Origin: UBA6912 sp041611095
GTDB lineage: Bacteria > Actinomycetota > Acidimicrobiia > Spongiisociales > UBA5794
Direction: 5' to 3'
Length of the DNA stretch: 64,000 nucleotides
Assembly (NCBI GenBank): GCA_041611095.1
Contig: JBFINP010000001.1
Coordinates: 143,048 to 207,047 of the forward strand
Shown here: piece after piece, positions 7,752 to 16,499 of the stretch
Layout of the letters: each line of letters starts with the position of its first letter
Position numbering within the stretch: the first letter of the stretch is position 1
Notes under the pieces: generated by a model
What the model was told of the DNA's origin: nothing
Databases searched by the model: none
The model's input: the letters and a program-made list of their open reading frames with translations, nothing else
Program-made: the position numbers and the translations under genes

Positions 7752-8381
7752 TCACATCTGGTCGAGAAGCCCCTGCTTCTTCTGGCGGAACTCCTCGTCG
7801 GTGAGCACACCATCCCGATGGAGCTTGGCGAGGCGCTCGAGCTGCTCGGTGGGATCAGGCTTCTCCCGCACGGAGCCGGTGCCCGTCGCTGCCCCTCCGA
7901 CGCCCATCCCGGTCCGAGATTCGCGCGTCTTGTAGAGCAACGACTGGAACTCCTCGGGGTCCGGGATGTCGCGAAAACGGCTCTGGCCGCTCTCCCCTGC
8001 GGACTCGATGAGCAGGTCCCCCGACTTGAGAATCCGTTCGATCACGCTCTGGTTGAAGACGACGTTGGTGATATTCTCGAGGGGAATCTCCACGCCGGCA
8101 CGCGCCACGACCCCAGCGCGCGTGATCAAACGCTCGTTGGTCAACACATATGTCGTGAACCACCACCGGATGAACGGGGCCACGACAAGCGGGAAGAACG
8201 CAACGACGACGATCAGGCTGATGATCAGCGGCACGTTGCCGTCCGCATACTGGTACGCCAGAACGATGGCGGCGATGCCGAGGAGAAACCAGAAGAACGG
8301 GACGGCGAGCATGCGCCAGTGCGGGCGGAACTCGCGGATGATCTCCTCGCCGCTCGTCAGGAGTTTGCGTGGGTAGGCCAT
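7752..8381 (-). CDS. PH-domain membrane protein with C-terminal SHOCT motif
   Basis: 209 residues. Two membrane helices (about 26-46 and 51-72) precede a bacterial PH-like domain (YVLTNERLITRAGVVARAG, then IPLENITNVVF). A Gly-rich linker leads to a C-terminal SHOCT motif (LERLAKLHRDGVLTDEEFRQKK, given in part), a short oligomerisation helix. YdbT/YdbS-like PH proteins sit in the membrane with unknown biochemical roles. The ATG at 8381 is chosen because the helices begin soon after; the longer frame upstream runs through the non-coding block 8390-8860 and is not protein-like. The message may carry that block as a roughly 470-nt leader. Confidence 0.8.
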   Translation of the reverse strand: MAYPRKLLTSGEEIIREFRPHWRMLAVPFFWFLLGIAAIVLAYQYADGNVPLIISLIVVVAFFPLVVAPFIRWWFTTYVLTNERLITRAGVVARAGVEIPLENITNVVFNQSVIERILKSGDLLIESAGESGQSRFRDIPDPEEFQSLLYKTRESRTGMGVGGAATGTGSVREKPDPTEQLERLAKLHRDGVLTDEEFRQKKQGLLDQM

Positions 8382-8456
8382 GGCGCCATTGTGCCAGGGA
8401 GCGGACCCGCAGGCGAGCGGTCCTCGGTCCTCCTCCGTCCGGGCCACAACGCGGGA

Positions 8457-8500
8457 AACCCCGAGGGAGCGGCAGCCGAAGCTGTTGCCCTCTCGGGGTT
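8457..8500 (-). terminator. Terminal hairpin of structured element A
   Basis: AACCCCGAGGG (8457-8467) pairs with CCCTCTCGGGGTT (8488-8500) with a 2-nt bulge, enclosing the inner stem-loop 8469-8488. On the minus strand the right arm ends CGGGGTTTCC, a short U-containing tail. The outer hairpin sequence is shared with 9496-9545. Confidence 0.5.
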
Positions 8501-8788
8501 GTCCCCGGGCGGTCTCGCCTTGCGGCTCAACCGTCCTGCCTTCCTCGACCGAGGTCGAGGCCGGCGTCCGTCCGTCCGGTTCCGGCCCGAAGGCCCTCAC
8601 CCGAGTCCCGAAGGACCCGCCCACCCTTGCGAGTGGCGTCCGTGCGGACCGGTCTCTCTTCCCTTGCGGGTCGATCGACCGTGGAAACCCGAAGGTTTCC
8701 GAGTTACCGCCGGTCCGGTTGCCCTTCCCGGCGACAGAAGACAAGGTACGGACCCCGTCCGGTCTCTGCAACCCAGATCGGTCCTTCG

Positions 8789-8816
8789 TTTTCGCGCCCC
8801 GGCTCTATCTTTCGCG
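8789..8816. repeat. TTTTCGCG direct repeat, 20-bp period, copy A
   Basis: TTTTCGCG at 8789-8796 and CTTTCGCG at 8809-8816 start exactly 20 bp apart. The same pair recurs at 10047-10074. In the minus-strand RNA reading they become CGCGAAA(A) segments near the 5' end. Confidence 0.5.
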
Positions 8817-8862
8817 GACCGGCCTCGAGAGAGGATTCCGGGGTGTGCAAGACTCGTTCTTC

Positions 8863-9474
8863 ATGAACCTGCGGCGGCGTTTTTTCGCCCTCGTCATCTG
8901 CGTGACGGCCCTGTCCGGCGGTTGCACGATCACGGACGCCGAGCCTGCGGAGACGACCGCCCCGCCGCCGGCGGCTCCGCTCGTCGAGTTCCTCCTGGAG
9001 CCCGGCGGCCTCGGCGAGCTTCGTTTCGGAGCACCACCCGAGGACGCCATCGCCGAGCTGACGCCCGTCGTCGGCGCCCCCGACGGAGACACGTCGTGGA
9101 TCGACGGAGCGTCGAGCGTGTACGGGCGCTGTCCCTCCGAGGTTCGGGCGGTGTCGTGGGGAAGCCTCGTCCTGCTGTTCGCCCGCGAGGGGGGCCTGTT
9201 CGCCTACAGCTACGGGTTCGACTTCGACGAGGCCATCGCCGGCTCCGATCCGAGATCGCTCCAGCTCGCCACGGCGTCCGGCGTCGGACTCGGCTCTACG
9301 GTCGCCGAGTTGATGGAGGCGGAACGTCACGTCACGATCACCGGCGACGAGGCCATCGACGTGTGGAGCTTTGCGATCGACGATGCGGCCGAACCCCATC
9401 TGCGCGGTCTCGTCGGCGGCCCGGAACCCACCGATCAGGTGGTGCTGATCGAAACGTCGACGATGTGCCAGTGA
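8863..9474 (+). CDS. Small secreted lipoprotein of unknown function
   Basis: 203 residues. A short basic N-terminus (MNLRRRFF), a hydrophobic stretch and LSGGC give a lipoprotein signal with the lipid Cys at about residue 21. It is followed by an Ala/Pro/Thr-rich linker and a compact domain of about 155 residues containing two Cys (YGRC and a terminal TMCQ) that could form a disulfide. I do not recognise the family. The gene sits exactly between the two structured blocks A and B and reads opposite to their proposed direction, so an RNA started beyond it would be antisense to it. No clear ribosome site precedes the ATG. Confidence 0.6.
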   Translation: MNLRRRFFALVICVTALSGGCTITDAEPAETTAPPPAAPLVEFLLEPGGLGELRFGAPPEDAIAELTPVVGAPDGDTSWIDGASSVYGRCPSEVRAVSWGSLVLLFAREGGLFAYSYGFDFDEAIAGSDPRSLQLATASGVGLGSTVAELMEAERHVTITGDEAIDVWSFAIDDAAEPHLRGLVGGPEPTDQVVLIETSTMCQ

Positions 9475-9495
9475 CGGGCGGGGTCCCGAGAACGC

Positions 9496-9545
9496 GGAAA
9501 CCCCGAGGGAGCTTCTGCCGAAACATCCGCCCTCTCGGGGTTTCC
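9496..9545. terminator. Shared terminal hairpin, copy B; also ends the lipoprotein gene
   Basis: GGAAACCCCGAGGG (9496-9509) pairs with CCCTCTCGGGGTTTCC (9530-9545) around a 20-nt loop region. It is 21 bp past the lipoprotein stop on the plus strand and at the 3' end of candidate RNA B on the minus strand, so it could terminate both. Confidence 0.6.
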
Positions 9546-10046
9546 TCTCTCGAAGCATGCCCGAAGGCCGCTCCGATCCGCTTGAGATCGGGGGGCGAGC
9601 CCCGTTCTTTTGCGGTGACCGGCGGGAGTCTCGGGCTTACGCCCGGTCCTCTCGTCGATCGGTTCAATGCTTCGTACCGTTGCGGCGTGAACCGCCCCAG
9701 TCCGTCGCCCGAACCTCCCCGCTTCGGACCCGAAGGCCCGATCCGGGTGCTCCCGGCAACCGAAGTCGCCCGGAGCCGGGACGCCGACCTGACGGCCGAC
9801 TCCCCGCTCCGATCTCACTCTCGAGCCGAAACCCGATCGCTCGACCGGTGCCCGTCGGGTGCGAAGCCCGTCGAGCAGTCGTGAAGCGGCGAACCGCTCC
9901 ACATCGTCCTGCTTCCCGGCGAACCGTTCCGCAGTCCGATACGGTGAATCTCCGAAGAGACTCTCCGCCCTCTCCGGGACGAGCCCGTCGAGGAAACAGA
10001 ACGTACGACGATGGACCCGCTCCCGTCAACCGAGATCCATGATTTG

Positions 10047-10074
10047 TTTTCGCGTCCCGGGCCCAGTTTTCGCG
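10047..10074. repeat. TTTTCGCG direct repeat, 20-bp period, copy B
   Basis: TTTTCGCG at 10047-10054 and at 10067-10074, again exactly 20 bp apart. The second copy is the loop of the hairpin CCCAGT/ACTGGG (10062-10080). Confidence 0.5.
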
Positions 10075-10168
10075 ACTGGGCGTGAGCGGCCCGGTTTGCA
10101 GCCATCCGGGGAGGCGTGATCATGTCATCCGTGTCCGATCGGCTGACCATCCGCAGGCGCATCCAAAT

Positions 10169-10178
10169 CACACGTGTG
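10169..10178. promoter_or_regulatory. Palindrome CACACGTGTG upstream of the RecB-like gene
   Basis: A perfect 10-bp palindrome centred 28 bp upstream of the -10 box of the RecB-like gene, in the intergenic region it shares with candidate RNA B. It may be an operator; no regulator is identified. Confidence 0.35.
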
Positions 10179-10201
10179 TGGTTTATGTCACTGCCTCGCC
10201 G

Positions 10202-10207
10202 TATAGT
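10202..10207 (+). promoter_or_regulatory. -10 box of leaderless RecB-like gene promoter
   Basis: TATAGT followed by 7 nt and the ATG at 10215. It is among the best-matching leaderless promoters in the window and decides the start codon over an earlier in-frame ATG. Confidence 0.6.
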
Positions 10208-10214
10208 CGCTCGC

Positions 10215-11030
10215 ATGAGTGCCATGACGGTGTCGACGACGGCGACGGAGGTCGCCGAGCCTCAGCTCCTCGAGACCCTCTCGCCGAGCCGGGCGAGCGA
10301 TTTCAAGGTATGCCCGCAGCTCTTCAAGTTCCGGGCTATCGATCGCATCGAGACCCCTCCGACCGTCTTCCAGGCCCGGGGCACGACGGCGCACCTCGCC
10401 CTCCAGCGGCTCTACGACGAGCCTGCGGACCGCAGGACCCCCGAGCGGCTGTTCGACCTGTTCCGCGATGCATGGGTCGAGCTCAAGGACGTCGAGTTCC
10501 CCGATCTCTTCTCGACCGTCGACGAGGAGCGCGTGTGGGGCATCGAGAGCCTCGAGATCCTGGCCAACTACTTCGGCGTCGAGGATCCAACCCGTCTCGA
10601 ACCCCTCGATCGCGAGCTCGACATGGTCGAGAACGTGGGCGAGATGACCATCCGCGGCATCCTCGACCGGATGGAGGAAGGCCCCGAGGGACTGGTCATC
10701 ACGGACTACAAGACCGGCTCGGCTCCACCGGAGCGGTATGCAATCCCGGCGTTCTTTGCGCTCAAGATCTACGCCGTGCTCATCCGCAAACGCCTCGGCC
10801 GGACTCCGCAACGCCTGCGGTTGCTGTACCTCAACGGACCCACGGTCTACGAGATCCCCGTGACCGACCGCCAGCTCGATGCGATGGAGCGCCAGCTCGA
10901 TGCGCTGTGGGTCGCCATCAATCGAGCCATCACGTCGGAGCGGTTCCCGCCACGGCCGGGCCGCCTGTGCGACTGGTGTGCCTACCGCGACATCTGCCCG
11001 GCCTGGGCGGGCGAGCAGTCCGAGGACTGA
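10215..11030 (+). CDS. RecB/Cas4-like PD-(D/E)XK nuclease with Fe-S cysteines
   Basis: 271 residues, a stand-alone PDDEXK_1 nuclease. The metal-binding motif is visible as IRGILDRM followed by VITDYKTGSA (Asp then Asp-x-Lys). One Cys near the N-terminus (FKVCPQLFKF) and C-x2-C-x5-C at the C-terminus (CDWCAYRDIC) match the four-Cys iron-sulfur clasp of AddB, Cas4 and RecB-family exonucleases. No Cas genes or CRISPR repeats are nearby, so a repair role is more likely than a CRISPR one. It ends directly against the convergent glutamate dehydrogenase gene with no spacer. Start chosen from the leaderless promoter. Confidence 0.82.
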   Translation: MSAMTVSTTATEVAEPQLLETLSPSRASDFKVCPQLFKFRAIDRIETPPTVFQARGTTAHLALQRLYDEPADRRTPERLFDLFRDAWVELKDVEFPDLFSTVDEERVWGIESLEILANYFGVEDPTRLEPLDRELDMVENVGEMTIRGILDRMEEGPEGLVITDYKTGSAPPERYAIPAFFALKIYAVLIRKRLGRTPQRLRLLYLNGPTVYEIPVTDRQLDAMERQLDALWVAINRAITSERFPPRPGRLCDWCAYRDICPAWAGEQSED

Positions 11031-12305
11031 TCAGGGGTACACGCCTCGGGCCAGCTTGGCGTCCGTCACCCGTCGAATGCCCTTGATCAGCGCCGCCGTG
11101 CGCAGGTTGACGTTCTCCTTGGTGGCGATGTCGAGCACTTCCGACAGCGACCGGTTCATGATCTCACGGAGCCTGGCGACGATCTCGGACTCCGACCAGA
11201 AGTAGTTCTGCAGATCCTGGACCCATTCGAAGTACGACACGGTGACGCCCCCGGCGTTGGCGAGAACGTCGGGCACCACCGTGACCCCACCGTCGTTGAG
11301 CACGTCATCGGCTTCGGCGGTCGTGGGGCCGTTGGCGCCCTCGAGGATGACCTTGGCGCGAATCGAGCCCACGTTGCCGACGTTGATCACTCCGCCAACG
11401 GCGGCGGGGATCAGGTACTCGCACTCCAGCGCAAACAGCTCTTCGCTCGTGATCTGATCCGCATCGGGGAACCCCTTGACGCCTCGGTTCTCCTCGACGT
11501 ACCTCATGAGCGCCGGGATGTCGAAGCCCGTGTCGTTGTGGATGGCTCCGGTGACGTCGGAGACGCCGATCACCTTGCAACCGAGCTGCGAAGCGGCCAG
11601 CGCCGCATACTGTCCCACGTTGCCGAATCCTTGAACGACGGCGCGAGCGCCATCGGGCTTGACTCCGACATGGGAGCTGACGAGCGGGATGAGGCTGACC
11701 AGACCCCGCCCGGTGGCCTCCCGCCTGGCGACCGAGCCACCGAGCGCAGGCGGCTTGCCGGTGACCACGGCGGGTTCGGCATGCCCGACATGGGTGGAGT
11801 AGGTGTCCATGATCCACGCCATCGTGTGCTCGTTCGTGCCCATGTCGGGGGCGGGGATGTCCTTGTCGGGACCGATGAAGTTGATGATCTCCATCGTGAA
11901 CCGGCGGGTTAGCCGCTGCACCTCGGCGCGTGACAGGTCGATCGGGTCGATGGCGACGCCGCCCTTGGCCCCTCCGAACGGGAGCCCGACGATGGCGCAC
12001 TTCCACGTCATCAGCATGGCCAGCGCCGCCACCTCACCGAGGTTGACGTCGGCCGCGTACCGGATGCCACCCTTGGTCGGACCCATGGTCAGGAGGTGCT
12101 GCACTCGGTAGCCGCGTACCGTCTCGACATCGGTGTACTGGTCGCGGCGGAAGGGGAACGTCACGGCAAGTGAGCGCTGGGGCAGTAAGAGTCGCCCCTT
12201 CACGTTCTGGTCGAGGTTGATCCGTTCCGCCACACGTTCGAACTGGAGCCGGGCCTCTTTGAAGAGCGGCGAGTCCCACTCGTGAACCGTGCCAGATTCC
12301 ACCAT
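11031..12305 (-). CDS. gdhA: Glutamate dehydrogenase
   Basis: 424 residues, Glu/Leu/Phe/Val dehydrogenase family, interconverting glutamate and 2-oxoglutarate plus ammonia. Substrate and catalytic residues by family alignment: K78 (GPTKGGIRY), K102 (TWKCAIVGLP), K114 (FGGAKGGV) and D154 (IPAPDMGT). The Rossmann GxGNVG is visible (VVQGFGNVGQYAA). The short length fits NAD-type catabolic enzymes. The ATG at 12305 is given, but the in-frame GTG at 12311 or TTG at 12314 is better spaced from the GAGGAGG site and may be the real start. Divergent from the DUF488 gene, with -10 boxes on opposite strands overlapping at 12347-12353. Confidence 0.92.
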   Translation of the reverse strand: MVESGTVHEWDSPLFKEARLQFERVAERINLDQNVKGRLLLPQRSLAVTFPFRRDQYTDVETVRGYRVQHLLTMGPTKGGIRYAADVNLGEVAALAMLMTWKCAIVGLPFGGAKGGVAIDPIDLSRAEVQRLTRRFTMEIINFIGPDKDIPAPDMGTNEHTMAWIMDTYSTHVGHAEPAVVTGKPPALGGSVARREATGRGLVSLIPLVSSHVGVKPDGARAVVQGFGNVGQYAALAASQLGCKVIGVSDVTGAIHNDTGFDIPALMRYVEENRGVKGFPDADQITSEELFALECEYLIPAAVGGVINVGNVGSIRAKVILEGANGPTTAEADDVLNDGGVTVVPDVLANAGGVTVSYFEWVQDLQNYFWSESEIVARLREIMNRSLSEVLDIATKENVNLRTAALIKGIRRVTDAKLARGVYP

Positions 12306-12346
12306 GGCCACCAACGCCGAACCTCCTCGACTCAACAACCGAGCGG

Positions 12347-12371
12347 TACCCTACCGATTGAGCGCAATCGG
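12347..12371. promoter_or_regulatory. Overlapping divergent -10 boxes plus inverted repeat between gdhA and DUF488 gene
   Basis: TACCCT (12347-12352, plus) overlaps TAGGGT (12353-12348, minus). Immediately downstream on the plus side is a perfect inverted repeat CCGATTG-AGCG-CAATCGG (12354-12371), ending 4 nt before the DUF488 ATG. It could be an operator or a 5' hairpin hiding the start. Confidence 0.45.
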
Positions 12372-12375
12372 AACC

Positions 12376-12864
12376 ATGACTGATCCGCACCCAACGGTGT
12401 ACACCATCGGCCACGGACCGCGGAGCTTCGGACACGTCGCGGCCGCGCTCATCGAGCACGGCATCGGCGTGATCGTGGATGTCCGTTCGTCGCCCTTTTC
12501 CCGCTACGCACCCGACTTCACACGCGATCGGCTCATCCGGCTGTCGGCGGAAGCGAACCTCGGCTACCGCTGGCTCGGCGATCGGCTCGGAGGCCGTCCC
12601 GACGATCCCGAGCTGCGGCGTGGCGACTCTCCCGACTGGACGGCCATCGAGCAGAGCGCGGCGTTCCGGGCCGGCATCACGGAGCTGGATGGCCTTGCCC
12701 GGGCCGGTCGCGTAGCCCTGCTGTGCGCCGAGCAGGATCCGACGCAGTGCCACCGCGCCTTCCTGATCGCACCTGCGATGGAACGCCTCGGTTTCGCCGT
12801 CACCCACATCCTCCCCAACGGATCGGCGGTGCCCCACCACGACACGCTGTTCCCAGAGCGCTGA
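12376..12864 (+). CDS. DUF488 family protein
   Basis: 162 residues. Family motifs: YTIGHGPRSFG at the start, VIVDVRSSPFSRYAPDF, and LLCAEQDPTQCHR near the C-terminus. DUF488 proteins have a rhodanese-like core whose Cys/His cluster is thought to bind metal or DNA, but no biochemical role is established. The ATG at 12376 gives the normal family length; an earlier in-frame ATG would add an unrelated 29-residue extension. Divergent from gdhA. Confidence 0.8.
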   Translation: MTDPHPTVYTIGHGPRSFGHVAAALIEHGIGVIVDVRSSPFSRYAPDFTRDRLIRLSAEANLGYRWLGDRLGGRPDDPELRRGDSPDWTAIEQSAAFRAGITELDGLARAGRVALLCAEQDPTQCHRAFLIAPAMERLGFAVTHILPNGSAVPHHDTLFPER

Positions 12865-12873
12865 GATGCGCAA

Positions 12874-12906
12874 GCGGAAGACGGGGCCCGGAGGCCCCGC
12901 CTTCGC
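12874..12906. terminator. Bidirectional terminator between DUF488 gene and osmoprotectant binding protein
   Basis: Core stem GGGGCC-CGGA-GGCCCC (12883-12898), extended by partial pairing of GCGGAAGAC with GCCTTCGC. It lies between two convergent genes. Confidence 0.55.
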
Positions 12907-12924
12907 AAACGAGGGCGACGACGA

Positions 12925-13842
12925 TCAGCCGTCGACGAATCCGTTCTCCTGCAGCCAGTCGAGGGCCAGCGCATCGGGATCCTCGCCTTGTCCGAACCGG
13001 CGGTTGAGCTCGGACAGCTCGGCGGTGGTGATGGCGGCGCTCACTTCGTTGATGACGGCAGCGAAGTCGTCCCCGTACGCATCGACGATCTCGGTGCGCA
13101 CGATCGGGACGATGTTCTCGGCCGGCTGGAGGTTCCTGTCGTCCTCGAGCAGCACGAAGGCCTTTTCGGCAATGATGCCGTCAGACGTGAACAGCAGCCC
13201 CACGTCGATCTCGCCGCCCTCGAGGGCGGCGACGGTCAACGACCCGCCGACGTCGAGGGGCTTGAACTCGGCGAACTCCAAGCCATAGACGTCTGTGAGA
13301 CCGATCAGGCAGAACTCGCGCTCCGGGCACTCAGGGGGTCCACCAAACACGAGCTCGCCGTTGTATTCGGCCAGATCGCTCACCTTCTCCAAACCGCGAG
13401 CGTCCGCCGTCTCGCGCGTGACGACGAGTCCGTTCTTGTCCTGGGCCGGGGAGTAGTCGAGCGCCGACAGCCCGGCCGGCTCGATGGTGGCTTGTAGATT
13501 CTCGAATGTCTCGTCGGAGTCGGTGCTGGATGTGCCGCCTTCGAACGTCAGCAGCGTGCCCGTGTACTCGGCGAGCATGTCGATCTCGCCCGATTTGAGC
13601 GCGGGGTTGACGACCTCGCGTGTGCCCAGGTTGAACGAGCGCTCCACGGGATAACCGTTCTGTTCCAGCACGGTGGCGTAGATGTCACCGAGGATCAGTT
13701 GCTCGCCGAAGTTCGTGGAGCCGACGGTGATGGTGGGACCGTCTTTCGACGTCGAGTCGTCACCCGACCCACATGCAGCGGCGACGAGCGCCAATGCGAT
13801 GAGTGTCGCCCCAACGACCCGGCTGCGGAAGGTGTTCCGCAT
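12925..13842 (-). CDS. Osmoprotectant (glycine betaine/choline) ABC transporter binding lipoprotein, OpuCC/ProX type
   Basis: 305 residues. Lipoprotein signal VVGATLIALALVAAACGSG, then an OpuAC domain: ITVGSTNFGEQLILGDIY, LAEYTGTLLTFEG and a C-terminal AITTAELSELNRRF match the quaternary-ammonium binding proteins. It binds betaine, choline or carnitine outside the membrane and delivers it to the downstream-named permeases. ATG at 13842 has a GAGGAG site 10 nt upstream. It is the last gene of the ATPase-permease-permease-binding-protein operon, separated by a 118-bp gap containing a hairpin (13874-13897). Confidence 0.9.
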   Translation of the reverse strand: MRNTFRSRVVGATLIALALVAAACGSGDDSTSKDGPTITVGSTNFGEQLILGDIYATVLEQNGYPVERSFNLGTREVVNPALKSGEIDMLAEYTGTLLTFEGGTSSTDSDETFENLQATIEPAGLSALDYSPAQDKNGLVVTRETADARGLEKVSDLAEYNGELVFGGPPECPEREFCLIGLTDVYGLEFAEFKPLDVGGSLTVAALEGGEIDVGLLFTSDGIIAEKAFVLLEDDRNLQPAENIVPIVRTEIVDAYGDDFAAVINEVSAAITTAELSELNRRFGQGEDPDALALDWLQENGFVDG

Positions 13843-13873
13843 GGGTACGTCTCCTCTCGTAGCGGATGGAAAA

Positions 13874-13897
13874 CCGCCACCCCCGAGGGCGTGGCGG
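13874..13897 (-). repeat. Hairpin in leader of the osmoprotectant binding-protein gene
   Basis: CCGCCAC (13874-13880) and GTGGCGG (13891-13897) are exact inverted copies around a 10-nt loop, in the only sizable gap of the osmoprotectant operon. It may stabilise the binding-protein message. Confidence 0.4.
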
Positions 13898-13960
13898 ATC
13901 ACGGAACGTTAGCGGCCGGTCTTCCGCTACCCGACCATCGGGCCATGCGGTCCGGCTGAC

Positions 13961-14731
13961 TCACACGGAGTCGACGGCGACCGGCAGTGCCGGTTCCTGG
14001 TGGGCGACGGCCTCCGGGGGCAAGCGACCGGGGCGCTTCGTCTGCAGCATCGGAGGTACCACCCGGCGCTCGATCAGCCCGAAGACCAGCTCGGTCGCCA
14101 CCGACAGCAAGGCGACGAGGAGCGCCCCCGCCACGATCTCGATGTCGTCCTGAACGGCGAATCCGTCGATGATGTACCTGCCGAGACCGCCGTACCCGAC
14201 CAGCGCCCCCAACGGCGCCGTCGCCACGACCTGCACCGCGGACGTTCGGATGCCGGCGAGGACGACGGCCGAGGCGAGAGGCAATTCCACCTCGCGAAGG
14301 ATCCGCATCTCCCCCAGCCCCATGCCCCGCGCCGACTCGACGATGTCGGGCGACACCGAGCGGATTCCGGTGTAGGTGTTGGTGAACACCGGGGGCAGGG
14401 CCAGTGCGAAGAGCGCGATGAAGGTGGGGAAGAACCCCAAGCCGCTAGAGATGAACCCGACGTTGTCGGCGATGATGATCGTGATCGGCAGCGCAAGGGC
14501 GACGATGCCGAACGAGGGCAGCGCCCGTCCGATGTTGACGATCGAAACCGCCACGAGCCCGCCGCGGGCGACGTGTCCCAGCCAGGCCGCGATGGGCAGG
14601 GCGATGATCACAGCGGCGAGTACCGCAGCGCCCGACACCTGCACGTGCTCCCAGGTGCGCACGATGTACCCGGACGACCCGCTCCAGTTGTCGACGAACC
14701 ACTGTGCCAGCTCTTCGAGGAAGGCGATCAC
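13961..14731 (-). CDS. Osmoprotectant ABC transporter permease (OpuCD/ProW type)
   Basis: 256 residues, BPD_transp_1 permease with about six helices. The loop VESARGMGLGEMRILREVELP is the coupling motif of betaine/choline permeases (given up to 20 residues: VESARGMGLGEMRILREVEL). The GTG at 14731 overlaps the stop of the preceding permease by 4 bp (GTGA). The C-terminal tail of about 30 Pro-rich residues is longer than usual. It forms the membrane channel with the next permease. Confidence 0.9.
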   Translation of the reverse strand: MIAFLEELAQWFVDNWSGSSGYIVRTWEHVQVSGAAVLAAVIIALPIAAWLGHVARGGLVAVSIVNIGRALPSFGIVALALPITIIIADNVGFISSGLGFFPTFIALFALALPPVFTNTYTGIRSVSPDIVESARGMGLGEMRILREVELPLASAVVLAGIRTSAVQVVATAPLGALVGYGGLGRYIIDGFAVQDDIEIVAGALLVALLSVATELVFGLIERRVVPPMLQTKRPGRLPPEAVAHQEPALPVAVDSV

Positions 14732-15404
14732 GCAACCCGCTCCCGCGTCTTCGCCCACGGTGTCAGCGCCCGCTCTAGAGCGATGAGGGCACCGTCGATG
14801 GCGACGGCGAGGATCACCGAGAGCGCGGTGCCGAGCACGATCTCGGTCGAGAAGAACCGTCCCAGCCCGCGGAGGATGAAGAATCCGACACCCCCCTGGC
14901 CGATGAGCGCCGTCACGGTCACAAGCCCGACCGTCGTCACCGCAGCGATCCGGAGTCCGGCGATGATCACCGGGAGCGCCAGCGGAAGCTCGATCTCCCA
15001 GAACATGCGCCGGCGGTCGTACCCCATGGCGATCGCCGCCTCGGTGATGTCGGCCGGTACACCGTCGATCCCGGCGACCGTGTTGCGGACGAGGATCAAC
15101 AGCGTGTAGCTGACGAGCCCGATCTCCGCCGTCAGGACGGAGAAGCCGGTGATCGGAACCAGGAACGCGAACAGCGCCAGCGACGGGATCGTGTAGAGCG
15201 CACCGGTCACCCACGTGATCGGGCCGTAGCTGCGGCGATACCGCAACGCCACCACTGTGAGGACCAGCGATATCGCCATGCCGGCGGCCAGCGCGATGAA
15301 TGTCAGCACCAGGTGCTCGAACACCTTGTCCCAGACCTCGTCGAGGTGACTGAAGATCCAGTCCCAGCGGATGAAAGGCCCGGAGTCACCCTGGGCGAGG
15401 ACGA

Positions 15405-15408
<4 letters not shown>
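14728..15408 (-). CDS. Osmoprotectant ABC transporter permease (OpuCB/ProW type)
   Basis: 226 residues, six-helix permease with the coupling loop ITEAAIAMGYDRRRMFWEIE. GTG start at 15408 overlaps the ATPase stop by 4 bp, and its own stop overlaps the next permease start by 4 bp. Together with the second permease, ATPase and OpuAC binding protein it makes a complete OpuC-type system for compatible-solute uptake. Confidence 0.9.

Positions 15409-16499
<1,091 letters not shown>

Larger units (their letters stand above)
8445..8835 (-). ncRNA. Candidate large structured RNA, copy A (novel)
   Basis: The interval 8382-8862 holds no credible gene. Read on the minus strand it folds into a string of short stems capped by classic RNA tetraloops. 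UUCG loops: 8683-8700 (7-bp stem GGAAACC/GGTTTCC), 8605-8616, 8584-8595 and 8469-8488. GCAA (GNRA) loops: 8517-8526, 8621-8636 (6-bp stem with a G-U) and 8661-8670. A 7-bp stem with a CUCG loop lies at 8543-8560. The unit ends in a strong hairpin (8457-8500). Its 5' and 3' ends resemble those of copy B at 9490-10085. It could be an independent RNA gene or a long leader of the PH/SHOCT gene. I do not recognise a known family. Confidence 0.45.
9490..10085 (-). ncRNA. Candidate large structured RNA, copy B (novel)
   Basis: The 740-bp gap 9475-10214 has no credible gene. On the minus strand it shows many tetraloop hairpins. UUCG loops: 9949-9960 (UCUC/GAGA), 9886-9897, 9917-9926, 9753-9773 (9-bp-class stem with a G-U and one bulge), 9725-9740 (6 bp, one G-U) and 9559-9568. 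A GUAA (GNRA) loop lies at 9632-9645. Other stems are 10062-10080 (CCCAGT/ACTGGG) and 9573-9591. G-U pairs that become A-C mismatches on the plus strand at 9725-9740, 9753-9773 and 8621-8636 favour minus-strand RNA. Its 5' end (two CGCGAAAA segments, then GGGTCC and TTCTGT) and 3' hairpin match copy A; the middle differs. Confidence 0.45.

Noticed and set aside
7818..9884. Long plus-strand open frame of 688 codons through both structured blocks
   Set aside because: Arg/Pro-rich, low complexity, overlaps the PH/SHOCT gene and has no domain or ribosome site. Long open frames are expected by chance at this GC content.
8445..10085. RNase P RNA, tmRNA or a riboswitch as identity of the structured blocks
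   Set aside because: ACAGAA-like strings occur on the plus strand but the conserved flanking cores of RNase P and tmRNA are absent, and no aptamer core was recognised.
8445..10085. Retron or diversity-generating element
   Set aside because: No reverse transcriptase gene nearby.
10215..11030. Cas4 of a CRISPR system
   Set aside because: No repeat array or other cas genes in the window; solo RecB-like nucleases are common.
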